Origin: Xanthomonas campestris pv. badrii
GTDB lineage: Bacteria > Pseudomonadota > Gammaproteobacteria > Xanthomonadales > Xanthomonadaceae
Length of the DNA: 64,000 nt
Assembly (NCBI RefSeq): GCF_012848175.1
Contig: NZ_CP051651.1
Location: 3,534,001-3,598,000, forward strand
Direction: 5' to 3'
Part shown: one piece after another, positions 48,720-58,739 of the stretch
How the letters are laid out: every line of letters begins with the position of its first letter
Position numbering within the stretch: the stretch's first letter is position 1
Notes under the pieces: model-generated
What the model was told of the DNA's origin: nothing
The model's input: the letters and a program-made list of their open reading frames with translations, nothing else
Database searches by the model: none
Made by a program: the position numbers and the translations under genes

Positions 48720-51251
48720 TCATAACTTGCTTGACCTCAATCGGCCTCCTGGATCGGAGACCAGACTTGCGGCCGGCTTCAGAAGTGCGGCGGCAAGCTG
48801 ATCGGCGCTCTGCGCCCAGGTCAACCAGGGCAGCTCGTCAGTCCGCGGATGCGCGTTCTGTGTATGCAGTTCGAGCCATCTTTCGATGGCGCTCGCCATC
48901 TCCGCCGACGTGTTTCCTGCGAAATATGCGGCGTGCTCGCCAGCGACCTCGCGGAACACCGGGATATCGCGGGCCAGAATTGGCAGTCGTCGCTGTCCCG
49001 CCTCGATCAGTGGCAAGCCAAAACCTTCGCCCTCAGAGGCGGCGATGAGGCAGGTGCAGGCCTGGTAGAGCTTTTCCAAGAGCTCGTCGCTGGCGGAGCT
49101 GAGCCAAAACAGATTGCGATGAAGCTGGGGATGCGTTTCCAACTTTTCGCAAAGCTCGTCCACCATCCAGCCTTTCTTGCCGACGATCACCAAGGCGATC
49201 TCCTGCCCTGCAGACCATAGATGCTCGAATGCAGCCAACACGCCGGCATACCCCTTACGAGGTTCGAGCGTGCCTACCATCAAAAAACTCCTCACCTGCT
49301 GCAGGCGAGAGAGAAGCGCGTCGGCGTGATCCGGCATGCCCCGACTGGGAGCACTTCCTTCAAGATCGGCGCCAAGGTGGAACCACGCGACGTCCGGCTG
49401 CTTGCCGATTCCATTCTCCAGCATCCATGCAGTCACATCATCTGCAACGGCCTGCGAAATACAGATCAACCGGTCCGATACGGAAACGATCCCTCGCAGC
49501 CAGCGCTCGTGGTGCTGCCCGCCGGGCCCGGGCCACCATTGTGGATTCCGCACGGGCAGGATGTCATAGACCACGAAACTGATCACTACCCCTGCAACAT
49601 GAAAGTAATCGAACCAATCGGAGGCCAGGTCAACAGCGTGCCCCACCAGATCCAGGCCGACGAAGACATCGCCCGCGTGACACACTAGGGCTGCATCCTC
49701 ACCGAGATCCTGACCTAAAAGGTGGCCGGCGTAGGCGTTGGCGCACACATAGCAACGTGACTCGCGATCCAACCTGACCAGCTGGATGCGGTAGCCATGC
49801 GGCGGCCGGCGCAGCCACTCATTCGAGATGGCGCGCGTCACGCGCTGGATACCCGTTCCACGATCGTGCGCGGCCAGCTCGGTAACGTCGAGCATGAGCA
49901 TGCGCTCCTCTGGCGCTATGCTGCGGTCCAACGCATCTGCTGCTGTAACCAGTGCAAGCGTTTGCGTACTTTTCCGGCCAAGTGCGGCCATGGCTATATT
50001 AAGTGCCTGACCAGCGTCAGTGCGCGGCAAGGATCGCAGATGCACGCTCTCGCAAGCGTCGAGAAACGCTGTTGCGCTTCTCTCCCAAGAGAACGCAGCA
50101 GCCCGATGCTCCGAAAAAGCGCGAGCTTCTGCTACGGCTGCATCATCCTCAAGCATCCAGCGGATCCGCTCGGACATCTCGGCAGTGTTATACGGATCAA
50201 ACAACATGGCCGGCTCCGTTGCAATCTCCGGAACACTTGAAGCGTTGGCTGCAATGACCGCGGCACCACACGCCATTGCTTCCAATACCGGCAAACCAAA
50301 TCCCTCGTGCCAGGACGGAAACACGAAGAAGCGGCATTCGTTATACAGCGCAACCAGCTCTTCGTCTGAAACATAACCGGTAAAGATGATCTCGTCCGCT
50401 TGCAGCCCCCGCTCCAGTGCGACGCGCTTGAGATCGTCCACCAGCGAAGCAGGCATGCGTCCAGCCATGACCAGACGGGCAGCCTTGCGCGTCGCCACGG
50501 GTAGTGCCGCATATGCATCGATCAAGCGGTTCAGATTCTTGCGCCGATCCGCTCCACCGGTATAGAGAAAGAACTCGCCTTCGATCCCGAACTTGGCGCG
50601 GACCAAGCGACGCGCCGGATGCTGGATTTCCAACTGTGAGAAGACAGCATCGCATCCTGCAGAGATGTTGAAGACCTTATCGCTGCCAAATTTTCCAACC
50701 CGGCGCGCCTCGTCAGCTGAACTTTCCGATATCGCTAAGACCGCATCCGCTCGCTGCAAAAAAGAAAATTTCTCCGCGTAAGCTTTGGCATAGACTGGGT
50801 CATGATTGAGATAAACCTCTGGGTTCATCATCGGAATCAAGTCATACATCGTCACCACGGTCGGGATCTGGAAGACACGACCGATGCTGGTCAATGCGTT
50901 GTCGCCGTAACCTTCAAACAGACTGGATACATGCACGATATCGGGCTTCAATGAAGCCAGCGTTGCCTCCCGCACGATCTCGGCATGACTGCACCGCATG
51001 CTATTTCCAGTATCGCAGGCATGCACGGGAAGAGGCACATGCCATACATGGATATTGCTCTGCGGAATGAGCCCCTTAAATGCAGTCCGAATATCCTTCA
51101 CTGCCTCCGGAAAAGCACCATTCAGTGCGAGATGGATATCGTGCCCCCGTGCGTCGCGGGCTACCGCAAGCGCCAACGCCAGGCTATAGCGCCCGATACC
51201 CCGGAAACGACTCTCCGACTGCGCTCCCTGTAGATCCATCACGATGCGCAT
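48720..51251 (-). CDS. Two-domain GT4 glycosyltransferase, probable rhamnosyltransferase
   Basis: An 843-residue protein with two GT-B family 4 modules. Module 1 (about 1-400) starts MRIVMDLQGAQSESRFRGIGRYS and has the E-x7-E motif at Glu316-Glu324 (EGFGLPVLEA). Module 2 (about 440-830) has VGTLEPRKGY and GEGFGLPLIEAGQ. Double GT4 proteins polymerise O-antigen homopolymers in ABC-dependent systems such as E. coli O9. The start overlaps the stop of the WbdD-like gene by one base (TGATG). The N-terminal module closely resembles the protein encoded at 55611-58736, indicating duplication. Confidence 0.88.
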   Translation of the reverse strand: MRIVMDLQGAQSESRFRGIGRYSLALALAVARDARGHDIHLALNGAFPEAVKDIRTAFKGLIPQSNIHVWHVPLPVHACDTGNSMRCSHAEIVREATLASLKPDIVHVSSLFEGYGDNALTSIGRVFQIPTVVTMYDLIPMMNPEVYLNHDPVYAKAYAEKFSFLQRADAVLAISESSADEARRVGKFGSDKVFNISAGCDAVFSQLEIQHPARRLVRAKFGIEGEFFLYTGGADRRKNLNRLIDAYAALPVATRKAARLVMAGRMPASLVDDLKRVALERGLQADEIIFTGYVSDEELVALYNECRFFVFPSWHEGFGLPVLEAMACGAAVIAANASSVPEIATEPAMLFDPYNTAEMSERIRWMLEDDAAVAEARAFSEHRAAAFSWERSATAFLDACESVHLRSLPRTDAGQALNIAMAALGRKSTQTLALVTAADALDRSIAPEERMLMLDVTELAAHDRGTGIQRVTRAISNEWLRRPPHGYRIQLVRLDRESRCYVCANAYAGHLLGQDLGEDAALVCHAGDVFVGLDLVGHAVDLASDWFDYFHVAGVVISFVVYDILPVRNPQWWPGPGGQHHERWLRGIVSVSDRLICISQAVADDVTAWMLENGIGKQPDVAWFHLGADLEGSAPSRGMPDHADALLSRLQQVRSFLMVGTLEPRKGYAGVLAAFEHLWSAGQEIALVIVGKKGWMVDELCEKLETHPQLHRNLFWLSSASDELLEKLYQACTCLIAASEGEGFGLPLIEAGQRRLPILARDIPVFREVAGEHAAYFAGNTSAEMASAIERWLELHTQNAHPRTDELPWLTWAQSADQLAAALLKPAASLVSDPGGRLRSSKL

Positions 51252-53398
51252 CAAGCAGACTCCCCATTGCGTATGGCCAACATGCGCTCATAGATCTTAT
51301 GACCACGCGCAGACAGCTTCGCTGCCGCGACCGGCTCGGCAAGCACGGTGACATCCACGACCTGGCCGGGACGCGGCCGATCCTCCATCACTGGCTGAAT
51401 GACGCTATCAATCCCCATATCCGCCGCGACGGCGCTCCTGATCCTGGCATGGACGGAAGGCGCCATACGCAACCAGTTATTCAGCACACGGGCAAGCGCC
51501 GGGCGCTTGAGAACACGACGAACCAGAGCAAGCAGAATCCGCTTCAGCGATGCGCGAGGCCACCTCACCAAACGCGCCATCCCTCGTAAAGGACGCGTCA
51601 AGCGCCATGACGCACTAGCCTGGATATCGTGCAGATTTTGCTCGGCAGTGCTGGCACGCAAGTACCACTGGTGGGCATTTTGAAGTGAAGAATCGAGCTG
51701 CGTGCGGAGTTCATCCAGCTGCTCACGGGCCACCGTGAAGCTGGCACCGGAAGTCTCCAATCTCCGGCGAAGGTCGTGCATGTTCGAGGTGCCCGACAGC
51801 TGCAGATGATGCAACTCGCCGATAGTGTTCTTTAGCTCATCGACCTCACTGTTGAGCTTGTCGATGGCTTCTTCTCGCTCGTTTGCGCGCAGATACCAGT
51901 GATGGGCGTTACTCAGCGACTCACTGAGCTTGGCATCGACTTCTGCCAACCGTGCTTCGGCCGCCCGGATGGAGCGCTCATAGATGAGCAATGCGTGCTC
52001 CTGCTTTCGCAGCAGCCATACCCAGCCGGCTCGCTCTGCCTCATCATCCTTCTGGCCGATCGCCTCCCTCAAAGCGCGAAATGTCCATTCCCCACGGGGG
52101 CGATTTAATATCGTGTAAAACCCGACCCGATAGCGAGCCGGCAGCATGGAGATATCAAGGAGCGGACGGCGAACCGGCAATGGCGGCGCGATCTGGCCCT
52201 GCACCAATTCCCGCAGCGTTATCAAGAACGACAGAAGCAGGTCGTCTGGCCAGACGCAATCAACTGCGCTAGCCGAGACGGCACCGTAGTCGATAAAGGT
52301 GGCAGTGCCGCTGTCATTGACAAGCAGGTTCCAACAGCGCAGATCGTTGTGATAAAGCCCAGCGGCCTCCAGCGCAACAAGCTGCGCAATGATGGAATCG
52401 GCTATCTCCTCGTAGGAATACGGGGTCTTGTCCTGGATCATCTCCGAAAGTAGGCGCCCAGGCAGCTGTTCTCGTAGAATCCATACGTCGCGACTGTCCT
52501 GCAGGTTGTGCATCAGAGCCGGAACAACCACCCCTGAAGGCGGGTCACGCAAGAAGCTCACTTCGTTTTCGTATTCTGCGAGGTTGATCTTCTTCCTCGA
52601 CGTCTCAACCAAGGACATCTGCTTGAGAATCACGCCATCGGCAAAGTAGTAGCGTCGCGTCGCTGCGTGGCTGTTCATCGCATGAGCGTGTGATTCCGTG
52701 CGCCACGACAGAAACTCGCGAAAATCATCGCCAAGCAGCCAGTACCGGCTGCTTGCGAAATACAAGGGCCTGGCGATGCCTGACAGATGCGTTCCCTGAT
52801 GAGCCAGCACTCGGAGAAACGCGTAGCGCTGCAGCAATTCCGCCGGATCTCCGGGCTGCGATGCGCCCCAATACAGCGGCTCTTCCCGCACAGCAAGCTC
52901 GTATATGCCAACGGGGATGCAAGCGTCGATCTGCCCAATCAACTCGACAACGGGCTCCAGGCCATGCTCATGGATCAGGTGATGAAAGACGCTCAGCCCG
53001 AGGACGAGATCATATCTACCGACCTCCAGCGCACTGACGACGTCCTCAATTCGGGCACATTCGAAGGTGGCGGCTACAAAGCCCTGCTCTTCCGCCAGCG
53101 CCCGGCATACCGCCACGTTGCGGTCGAGAAAATCCGCACCATGGACAATGGAACCCCGGGCTGCCAGGTTGAGGGAGAAATAGCCTTGTGCGCACCCAAG
53201 ATCGAGTACCCGAATCGGACGCCCTAATTCCGTCCGCAGGTGGTCGACCACATCGACGATGACCTCCAGGCGGTCCTCGCAACCACGGGAACTGCCGTCG
53301 GAGATTTCTGGATGGCCAAAGATCGGCTGATACTTCTCGGGTAACGCAGCAACGAGATCGGTGATAGAACTATTGCCCGGGGAAACGGAATGCGTCAT
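51251..53398 (-). CDS. WbdD-like O-antigen chain terminator: methyltransferase, kinase, coiled coil
   Basis: A 715-residue protein with the WbdD domain order and length (E. coli WbdD 708). Residues of about 25-210 are a SAM methyltransferase (VLDLGCAQG at 64-72, FHHLIHEHG). Residues of about 245-450 are a kinase (Lys259 in VILKQM, HNDLRCWNLLV at 350-360, IDYG at 369-372). Residues of about 455-600 form a coiled coil, followed by a basic, amphipathic tail. WbdD caps the growing polymer by phosphorylation and methylation and sets its length by the coiled coil. Located between wzt and a polymerising transferase, as expected. Confidence 0.85.
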   Translation of the reverse strand: MTHSVSPGNSSITDLVAALPEKYQPIFGHPEISDGSSRGCEDRLEVIVDVVDHLRTELGRPIRVLDLGCAQGYFSLNLAARGSIVHGADFLDRNVAVCRALAEEQGFVAATFECARIEDVVSALEVGRYDLVLGLSVFHHLIHEHGLEPVVELIGQIDACIPVGIYELAVREEPLYWGASQPGDPAELLQRYAFLRVLAHQGTHLSGIARPLYFASSRYWLLGDDFREFLSWRTESHAHAMNSHAATRRYYFADGVILKQMSLVETSRKKINLAEYENEVSFLRDPPSGVVVPALMHNLQDSRDVWILREQLPGRLLSEMIQDKTPYSYEEIADSIIAQLVALEAAGLYHNDLRCWNLLVNDSGTATFIDYGAVSASAVDCVWPDDLLLSFLITLRELVQGQIAPPLPVRRPLLDISMLPARYRVGFYTILNRPRGEWTFRALREAIGQKDDEAERAGWVWLLRKQEHALLIYERSIRAAEARLAEVDAKLSESLSNAHHWYLRANEREEAIDKLNSEVDELKNTIGELHHLQLSGTSNMHDLRRRLETSGASFTVAREQLDELRTQLDSSLQNAHQWYLRASTAEQNLHDIQASASWRLTRPLRGMARLVRWPRASLKRILLALVRRVLKRPALARVLNNWLRMAPSVHARIRSAVAADMGIDSVIQPVMEDRPRPGQVVDVTVLAEPVAAAKLSARGHKIYERMLAIRNGESA

Positions 53399-53450
53399 CA
53401 ATAGGAACCTAGGATTAGCGGCACGCCGATGGCGCGGACAGAAAAGGCAG

Positions 53451-54737
53451 TTAAGGAACGTCGGCGGAAAATTCGGCCTTCAAGTCAACGATGCCCCAGA
53501 ACTGCATGGGACGACTGACATCCAGCAAGATGGCATCATAGCGCCTGTCCAGCGGCACCAACTCGCCGAGCGGATCGCCGCTCGATATCCCCAATGACAC
53601 CATGTAATGCCCCTCATTGACGCTCAGCGGCAATGCGAAATAGCAGGTAACCACATCGCCTGCGCGTGGAGAAAGCGTCTTCCGCCCGTCGCTAGCCAAA
53701 AATGAGTTGGTCCCATAGAGGAACAGCCCTTCGAGCGTCTTCAACAGCAGACCTGGGACCACGTTGTCGAAGTCGCGCTCGAAAACAATCTTCATGTGGA
53801 ATTTCGTGATCGCACCGCTGTCGATACGCGCGGGAAAACGCTCACCACTACTCGTCACCGCATAGTCGACGATCTTCGCTCCGCCCTGCCCCCAACGGTG
53901 CTCGCTTCGATTGTACCCAGGGCGGGTGTGGAATACGTCATCGATGCTTTCGCCTGGGATCGCTTCGATCGGAGAGTCCGCACGCGCGGGGTCCGAACTG
54001 CTCTGTCGCCCAAACAGCTCGTCCAGATACAGATTGGAAACTTCACGCGCCGGACCATCGGCATAGACGCCGCCATCCTTGATGAATAGCACGCGCTCGC
54101 AGTGCTTGACGATGTCACCTACTGCGTGGCTCACCAGGATCAATGTGGTTCCCTGTTCCTTGAATTCCTGCACGCGCTTGAAGCACTTCGCCTGAAAATA
54201 GGCGTCTCCCACAGAGAGCGCCTCATCGACGATCAGCACGTCGGGACGGAACGCCGTCGCCACGGCGAAGGCCACCCGCACCTGCATTCCGCTGGAGTAG
54301 GTCCGCACCGGCGCATCGAAGTATTCGCCAACCTCGGCAAACCCCTCGATGCCGGGCATGGCTGCATCGATTTGCTGTTGGGAGTACCCCATCAAGCCTG
54401 CAGAGTGGTAGGCATTCTGCCTGCCTGTCAGATCCGGATTGAATCCCATGCCCAGCTCCAGGATCGCCGCGATTCGTCCCGACCGGGCAATGACTCCCTC
54501 AGTAGGCTGCACGGTTCCCGTGATCAGCTTCAGTAGCGTACTTTTCCCCGCACCGTTGCGCCCCACCACGCCAACGGATTCGCCCGCCTTGATCGAAAAC
54601 GACACATTGCGCAGGATCCAATGCTCTTCACGCGCATGCACTGGAGCACCGAACCAGCTGGCAGCTCGCAACCATTGACTGCTCCAGACCCTATACGCCT
54701 TGCCGACGCCCTCGACACGCATTACGACATCGCTCAT
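53451..54737 (-). CDS. wzt: O-antigen ABC exporter ATPase Wzt with C-terminal carbohydrate-binding region
   Basis: A 428-residue nucleotide-binding subunit. Walker A GRNGAGKST is at 59-67, the signature SSGM at 148-151 and Walker B VLIVDEA at 167-173, with the switch His in LVSHAVGD. Residues of about 280-428 are an extra beta-rich domain (KIVDYAVTSSGERF onward) corresponding to the Wzt C-terminal domain that recognises the capped non-reducing end in O9a-type systems. ATGA overlap with wzm. Confidence 0.94.
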   Translation of the reverse strand: MSDVVMRVEGVGKAYRVWSSQWLRAASWFGAPVHAREEHWILRNVSFSIKAGESVGVVGRNGAGKSTLLKLITGTVQPTEGVIARSGRIAAILELGMGFNPDLTGRQNAYHSAGLMGYSQQQIDAAMPGIEGFAEVGEYFDAPVRTYSSGMQVRVAFAVATAFRPDVLIVDEALSVGDAYFQAKCFKRVQEFKEQGTTLILVSHAVGDIVKHCERVLFIKDGGVYADGPAREVSNLYLDELFGRQSSSDPARADSPIEAIPGESIDDVFHTRPGYNRSEHRWGQGGAKIVDYAVTSSGERFPARIDSGAITKFHMKIVFERDFDNVVPGLLLKTLEGLFLYGTNSFLASDGRKTLSPRAGDVVTCYFALPLSVNEGHYMVSLGISSGDPLGELVPLDRRYDAILLDVSRPMQFWGIVDLKAEFSADVP

Positions 54738-55528
54738 AGCGCATCCACCATTTCTTGACTGGCACGTCGGAACACCACCAACGACATCAGGCCCAATATC
54801 GCAGTGGCTACGCACAGTGGCATCAATGAGCGCCAATCCGGCGTTGTGTCGTAAAGCAGTACCTGCTGATACGCCGTCACCAGCGGAAACAGGGGATTGA
54901 GTTTGAAGACCTTGGCGACGTCCCCAGGGAGAATGCTGATGTTGTAGACAATGGGCGTCAGCCAGAAAAGCGCCTGCAGCACCACTGGAACGACTTGGGC
55001 GATGTCGCGCATAAATACATTGAATACCCCCAGCAACAAGCCCAGCGACATCGCGAAGGTCAATGTCAGCACCATCAGGAACGGCAACCAAAAGACCTGC
55101 TGCCCCGGGTAATGGCCAAGCACAGCAAACACGATGAAGATGGCGAGCAGCAGCAGAAGGTTGTTCACCAGCATCGCTCCGGCGGCAATGAAGGGAAGGC
55201 ATATCCTTGGGAAAGCCATCTTCTTCATCAGGTTTCCGTTTTCCACGAATAGCGAGACACATTTATTGATAGTCTCGTTAAACAGGCTCCAGCACAGTGT
55301 TCCAGACATCAAATACAGCGCATAGGCATATTTATTGTCGATCCCAGGCAGCTTCGCCGCGAGAACCTCCGAGAGGATCGTTGCGAAGATCAGCACCTGC
55401 ATCAGTGGATGAATAATCATCCACATCGCACCAAGCTTGCTTTGAATAAAGCGCATCCTCAACTCGTTCTTGATCGAAGAGAAGATGAAGTATCGGTATA
55501 CCCATAGGGGTCGCAGCAGGTCTTTCAT
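54734..55528 (-). CDS. wzm: O-antigen ABC exporter permease Wzm
   Basis: A 264-residue ABC-2 type inner-membrane protein with six helices. Family blocks seen are FIFSSIKNELRMRFIQSKLGA near the N-terminus, LMKKMAFPRICLPF, and FMRDIAQVVPVVLQALFWLTPIVY. It exports undecaprenyl-PP-linked O-polysaccharide with Wzt. The ATG at 55528 yields the usual N-terminus; SD is weak. 82 bases separate it from the upstream glycosyltransferase gene. Confidence 0.93.
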   Translation of the reverse strand: MKDLLRPLWVYRYFIFSSIKNELRMRFIQSKLGAMWMIIHPLMQVLIFATILSEVLAAKLPGIDNKYAYALYLMSGTLCWSLFNETINKCVSLFVENGNLMKKMAFPRICLPFIAAGAMLVNNLLLLLAIFIVFAVLGHYPGQQVFWLPFLMVLTLTFAMSLGLLLGVFNVFMRDIAQVVPVVLQALFWLTPIVYNISILPGDVAKVFKLNPLFPLVTAYQQVLLYDTTPDWRSLMPLCVATAILGLMSLVVFRRASQEMVDAL

Positions 55529-55610
55529 GAGATTAAGCTTACCGAAGAGAGCGGGCTCAGGATTGCCACGATCACAAAAACCGCAAGAGGAAGGCCGAAA
55601 AGGATGACCG

Positions 55611-58600
55611 TCACGGGCAGGCCACCTCTCCTGGCCGTGGCGAGAAAATCGATGGATCAGCCTGCCGCTGCCACAGCAGTGCGCGGACGATGCTCCATAA
55701 GCGCAGCGCAGATTGCTGAATCTCCACATCGCCCTCCAGGGTCGGCAGGATCGCCGTGTTCGCACTGACTCCCTGGCTCTTGAGCAGATTGAGGTCGGCA
55801 ACCCCCGCAACCAGGACGCGATCGCATCGCCTGAGCGCACGGATCAGCACTGGCTCCCAGGGATACGATGCGACAACCCTACGCAACAGCACAACGACAA
55901 TCCGGCCTTGATCGAGCTGATCCTCCAACAGGCCAGCGAACCAATGCTGACGATGCAGGATGTCAGGATAATCGATTACCACCGCATTGGTCAGCTGATG
56001 GCCGATGACAGGAAGGGATCGGATTGGGCAAGGGCGCGGTTCAGACGGAGATTCCAAGCCTGTGGGCATCGTCGAGTCTGAAGATACGATCGATGCGTCG
56101 ATCTCAAATAGCGCTAACTCGCCGGCTAGGCCCCCACTGAGCTCAGCGAAAACGCCACCCGAGCTATGATGGGCCGGCGAGGAGGGCGCAACCCAGGCGA
56201 TAAGGGGCGTGGCAGCGCGAATCGGCCGAGCCCACAGGTCGCGCACAAACGCCAGGAGCCGCTGCACCACATCCGCCCATCGGAAGTGGCGCTGCAGGAG
56301 CTGTTGACCACGACGGGTTCGCTCGTTGCGCTGCTCGGCGGGGAGGCGGTGCACTTCGCACAAGAGCCGGCTTAGCCCCGACCTGGAGGGTTCAGCCCAG
56401 ACCGAATGGGAGAGACCAAATACCGTTTCGGCAGGAGCGAACGTGTAATCAATTAACCAGGCGGTCTGGTCGTTGCAAAAATCGCATTGACCACCCCACG
56501 CAGTGGTGATGACAGCCAGACCAGACAACATCGCCTCTGCCAACGGCAGGCCGAAGCCCTCGGCCCGGCTGGGCGCGACCATCACGTCGCACTGCGAGTA
56601 AAGACGTTTTAAGCTGGCACTGTCGAGATCTTCCTCGATCAGAATCACATGAGGAAAGTCGGCCCGGGCGCAACGTGCGTCATGCAGCAAACGACGAACC
56701 TCGTTCTGAGGGTTGGCGAAGGTCTTGATGATCAGCGACACGTCGTCGCGATCGCTGAAGGCATCGCCGTACGCCTGCAACAGGACGTCCACACCCTTGC
56801 GAGGAAGGCAGGAAGACACATGGAGAAAACTGAAACCACGCTGCTGCAACGAAGTACCCTCTGCCGCAGCAATCGACTCCCAGTGATCCACCCCGGCGCC
56901 ACAGACGCCAAGCGGGATTGCGACGCCACTGTCCACCAGCACCTTGACCACGTGTGTGGACAGCGCGGAAATGCCTTGGACGAACTCGTTGAAATCGGCA
57001 ACCCAGGCCTCGGGAACGGCCGATTCTTCCCAGGCATAGGCATGCAGCAGGTTGAAGCGGGAGTCCATGTCGGCAATGCGAGGCGGATACAGCAGCCTGC
57101 TGCACACATCGGCCGCAGCCGGTGCGACTTCACAAGCAGGCGAATGAAGCCGTGCAATCTGCTGATCGGAAGCGAGGAATCCTGGATCGGCGTCGAAGTC
57201 TCCCGAGCCATCAGTCGAATGCAGCCGCACATCCAGCCCCTGCGCATCAAGCGCACGCGCCAGCTCACGGTTTACCAGCGCGAGGCTATAACTGCTGTCG
57301 AACGGCCCTTCGACACGCCACGAGGGAAGCTGGGGGAGCGGATGTTGCCGCCGCAACACATCGCGGACCAGCTCTTCGTTTGCATCCATGGCGATAGCCA
57401 CTTGCACCAGGTCCGCATCCACAACTGGCACGCGGCTGTCGCACGCGTGCGCCACTTCCGTGACGAGCGCAGCACGCGTTTTCTGCAACGCTTCGCTCGT
57501 CTCTCGCCAGCCCCACTTGGCTGTCGGATGGAGCTGGCCGCAAGCCTCGAATGCATCCAGCGCGCGCGACGCACTGCCAGCCCATGAGAATGCACGTGCT
57601 CGTTGTGGCCCATGATGGCGGAGGCTGCGCGCAAAGTCCGCGTCTTCCAAAACGCGCTGCATCGCGCCAGCGATGGCCGCAGGATCGGTCGGATCGAACA
57701 AGGCATCGTCGCGCCCGATTACTTCCGGAATGCTGCTGGCGCGTGCACCAATCACGGCAGCTCCGCAGGCCATCGCCTCCAGCAACGGTAGGCCGAATCC
57801 TTCCTGCAAAGAAGGCAGGACGAACAGCTCAGCACCGCAATACAGTTCGACCAGAGACTGATCAGTCACGTGTCCGGTACAGACAATCCGGTCTGGCGAC
57901 AACTTCAATCGACGCGCAACCAGCGCAAGCCGCGCGCGCTCCAACTCGTCCAGGTGGCCGGTGACCACCAGCTGATAACGTTCCTGCTTCTGTTGACCCA
58001 ACAGCGCATAAGCTGCGACCAGAGCTTCCAGATTCTTGCGAGGATCCATTGCCCCGCTGTACATCAAGTACTTGCCGACAATCCCATGCTCGTGCGCGAA
58101 TCGTCCACGCAGCGCGTCATCTACATGGATCGGCCTGAAGATCTGCGAGGCCGCAGACGAGATATTGACCACGCGCTCCGGCGCAACCGACAAACGTTCG
58201 ATCGCATCGTTCCGAACGTAATCGGAGATCGAGAGCAATAGATCGGCACGCTGCAGCGAGGCAACCTTGTCTGCGTACCATTCTGCAGCCCATGGGGTGG
58301 CGATGTATCGCGGATCGTGGAGCGGGATGAGGTCGTACAAGGTTGCAGCAGTACGCGCCCCCCCCACCCTGCGACCGATGGAGGTCACCGCTCCATCGCT
58401 GGCACCCTCGATCACGCTGGTGACGTGGACGATATCTGGCTGCAAGGCCTGCAGGAACGACTCACGCATATGCTCGGAGGCCGTTCGCCTCCACGCGTTT
58501 GCCGGATCGCGCCAATGCACGGGCTGGGCCGTGCGGAACCCCACTACGCGCTCGCGTGGCAACAGGGCGGCAAGCGAATCGATCGCGTCGCTGGCAATAT

Positions 58601-58736
58601 CGTCATTGATGACCAACCAGAACTCATGCGCGCGCGGCTCACGCAGCATCGCCTCTGCCAACGCGAGCGAATATCGCCCGATCCCCCTATGCCTGCTGGC
58701 GGTCTGGGCTGCCTGTAGATCGATGGCGATGCGCAC
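55611..58736 (-). CDS. Multidomain GT4 glycosyltransferase
   Basis: A 1041-residue protein. Module 1 (about 1-400) begins MRIAIDLQAAQTASRHRGIGRYS, nearly parallel to the 843-residue transferase downstream, with E-x7-E at Glu312-Glu320. Module 2 (about 470-850) has LHVSSCLPRKG and EGFGLPLAEAM. A shorter third segment (about 865-1041, starting IAWVAPSSPAHHSSGG) resembles only part of a GT-B fold, so the C-terminus may be incomplete. Likely adds several rhamnose residues or the adaptor region of O-antigen. GTG start, three bases after the stop of the small upstream frame. Confidence 0.85.
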   Translation of the reverse strand: MRIAIDLQAAQTASRHRGIGRYSLALAEAMLREPRAHEFWLVINDDIASDAIDSLAALLPRERVVGFRTAQPVHWRDPANAWRRTASEHMRESFLQALQPDIVHVTSVIEGASDGAVTSIGRRVGGARTAATLYDLIPLHDPRYIATPWAAEWYADKVASLQRADLLLSISDYVRNDAIERLSVAPERVVNISSAASQIFRPIHVDDALRGRFAHEHGIVGKYLMYSGAMDPRKNLEALVAAYALLGQQKQERYQLVVTGHLDELERARLALVARRLKLSPDRIVCTGHVTDQSLVELYCGAELFVLPSLQEGFGLPLLEAMACGAAVIGARASSIPEVIGRDDALFDPTDPAAIAGAMQRVLEDADFARSLRHHGPQRARAFSWAGSASRALDAFEACGQLHPTAKWGWRETSEALQKTRAALVTEVAHACDSRVPVVDADLVQVAIAMDANEELVRDVLRRQHPLPQLPSWRVEGPFDSSYSLALVNRELARALDAQGLDVRLHSTDGSGDFDADPGFLASDQQIARLHSPACEVAPAAADVCSRLLYPPRIADMDSRFNLLHAYAWEESAVPEAWVADFNEFVQGISALSTHVVKVLVDSGVAIPLGVCGAGVDHWESIAAAEGTSLQQRGFSFLHVSSCLPRKGVDVLLQAYGDAFSDRDDVSLIIKTFANPQNEVRRLLHDARCARADFPHVILIEEDLDSASLKRLYSQCDVMVAPSRAEGFGLPLAEAMLSGLAVITTAWGGQCDFCNDQTAWLIDYTFAPAETVFGLSHSVWAEPSRSGLSRLLCEVHRLPAEQRNERTRRGQQLLQRHFRWADVVQRLLAFVRDLWARPIRAATPLIAWVAPSSPAHHSSGGVFAELSGGLAGELALFEIDASIVSSDSTMPTGLESPSEPRPCPIRSLPVIGHQLTNAVVIDYPDILHRQHWFAGLLEDQLDQGRIVVVLLRRVVASYPWEPVLIRALRRCDRVLVAGVADLNLLKSQGVSANTAILPTLEGDVEIQQSALRLWSIVRALLWQRQADPSIFSPRPGEVACP

Positions 58737-58739
58737 GAC

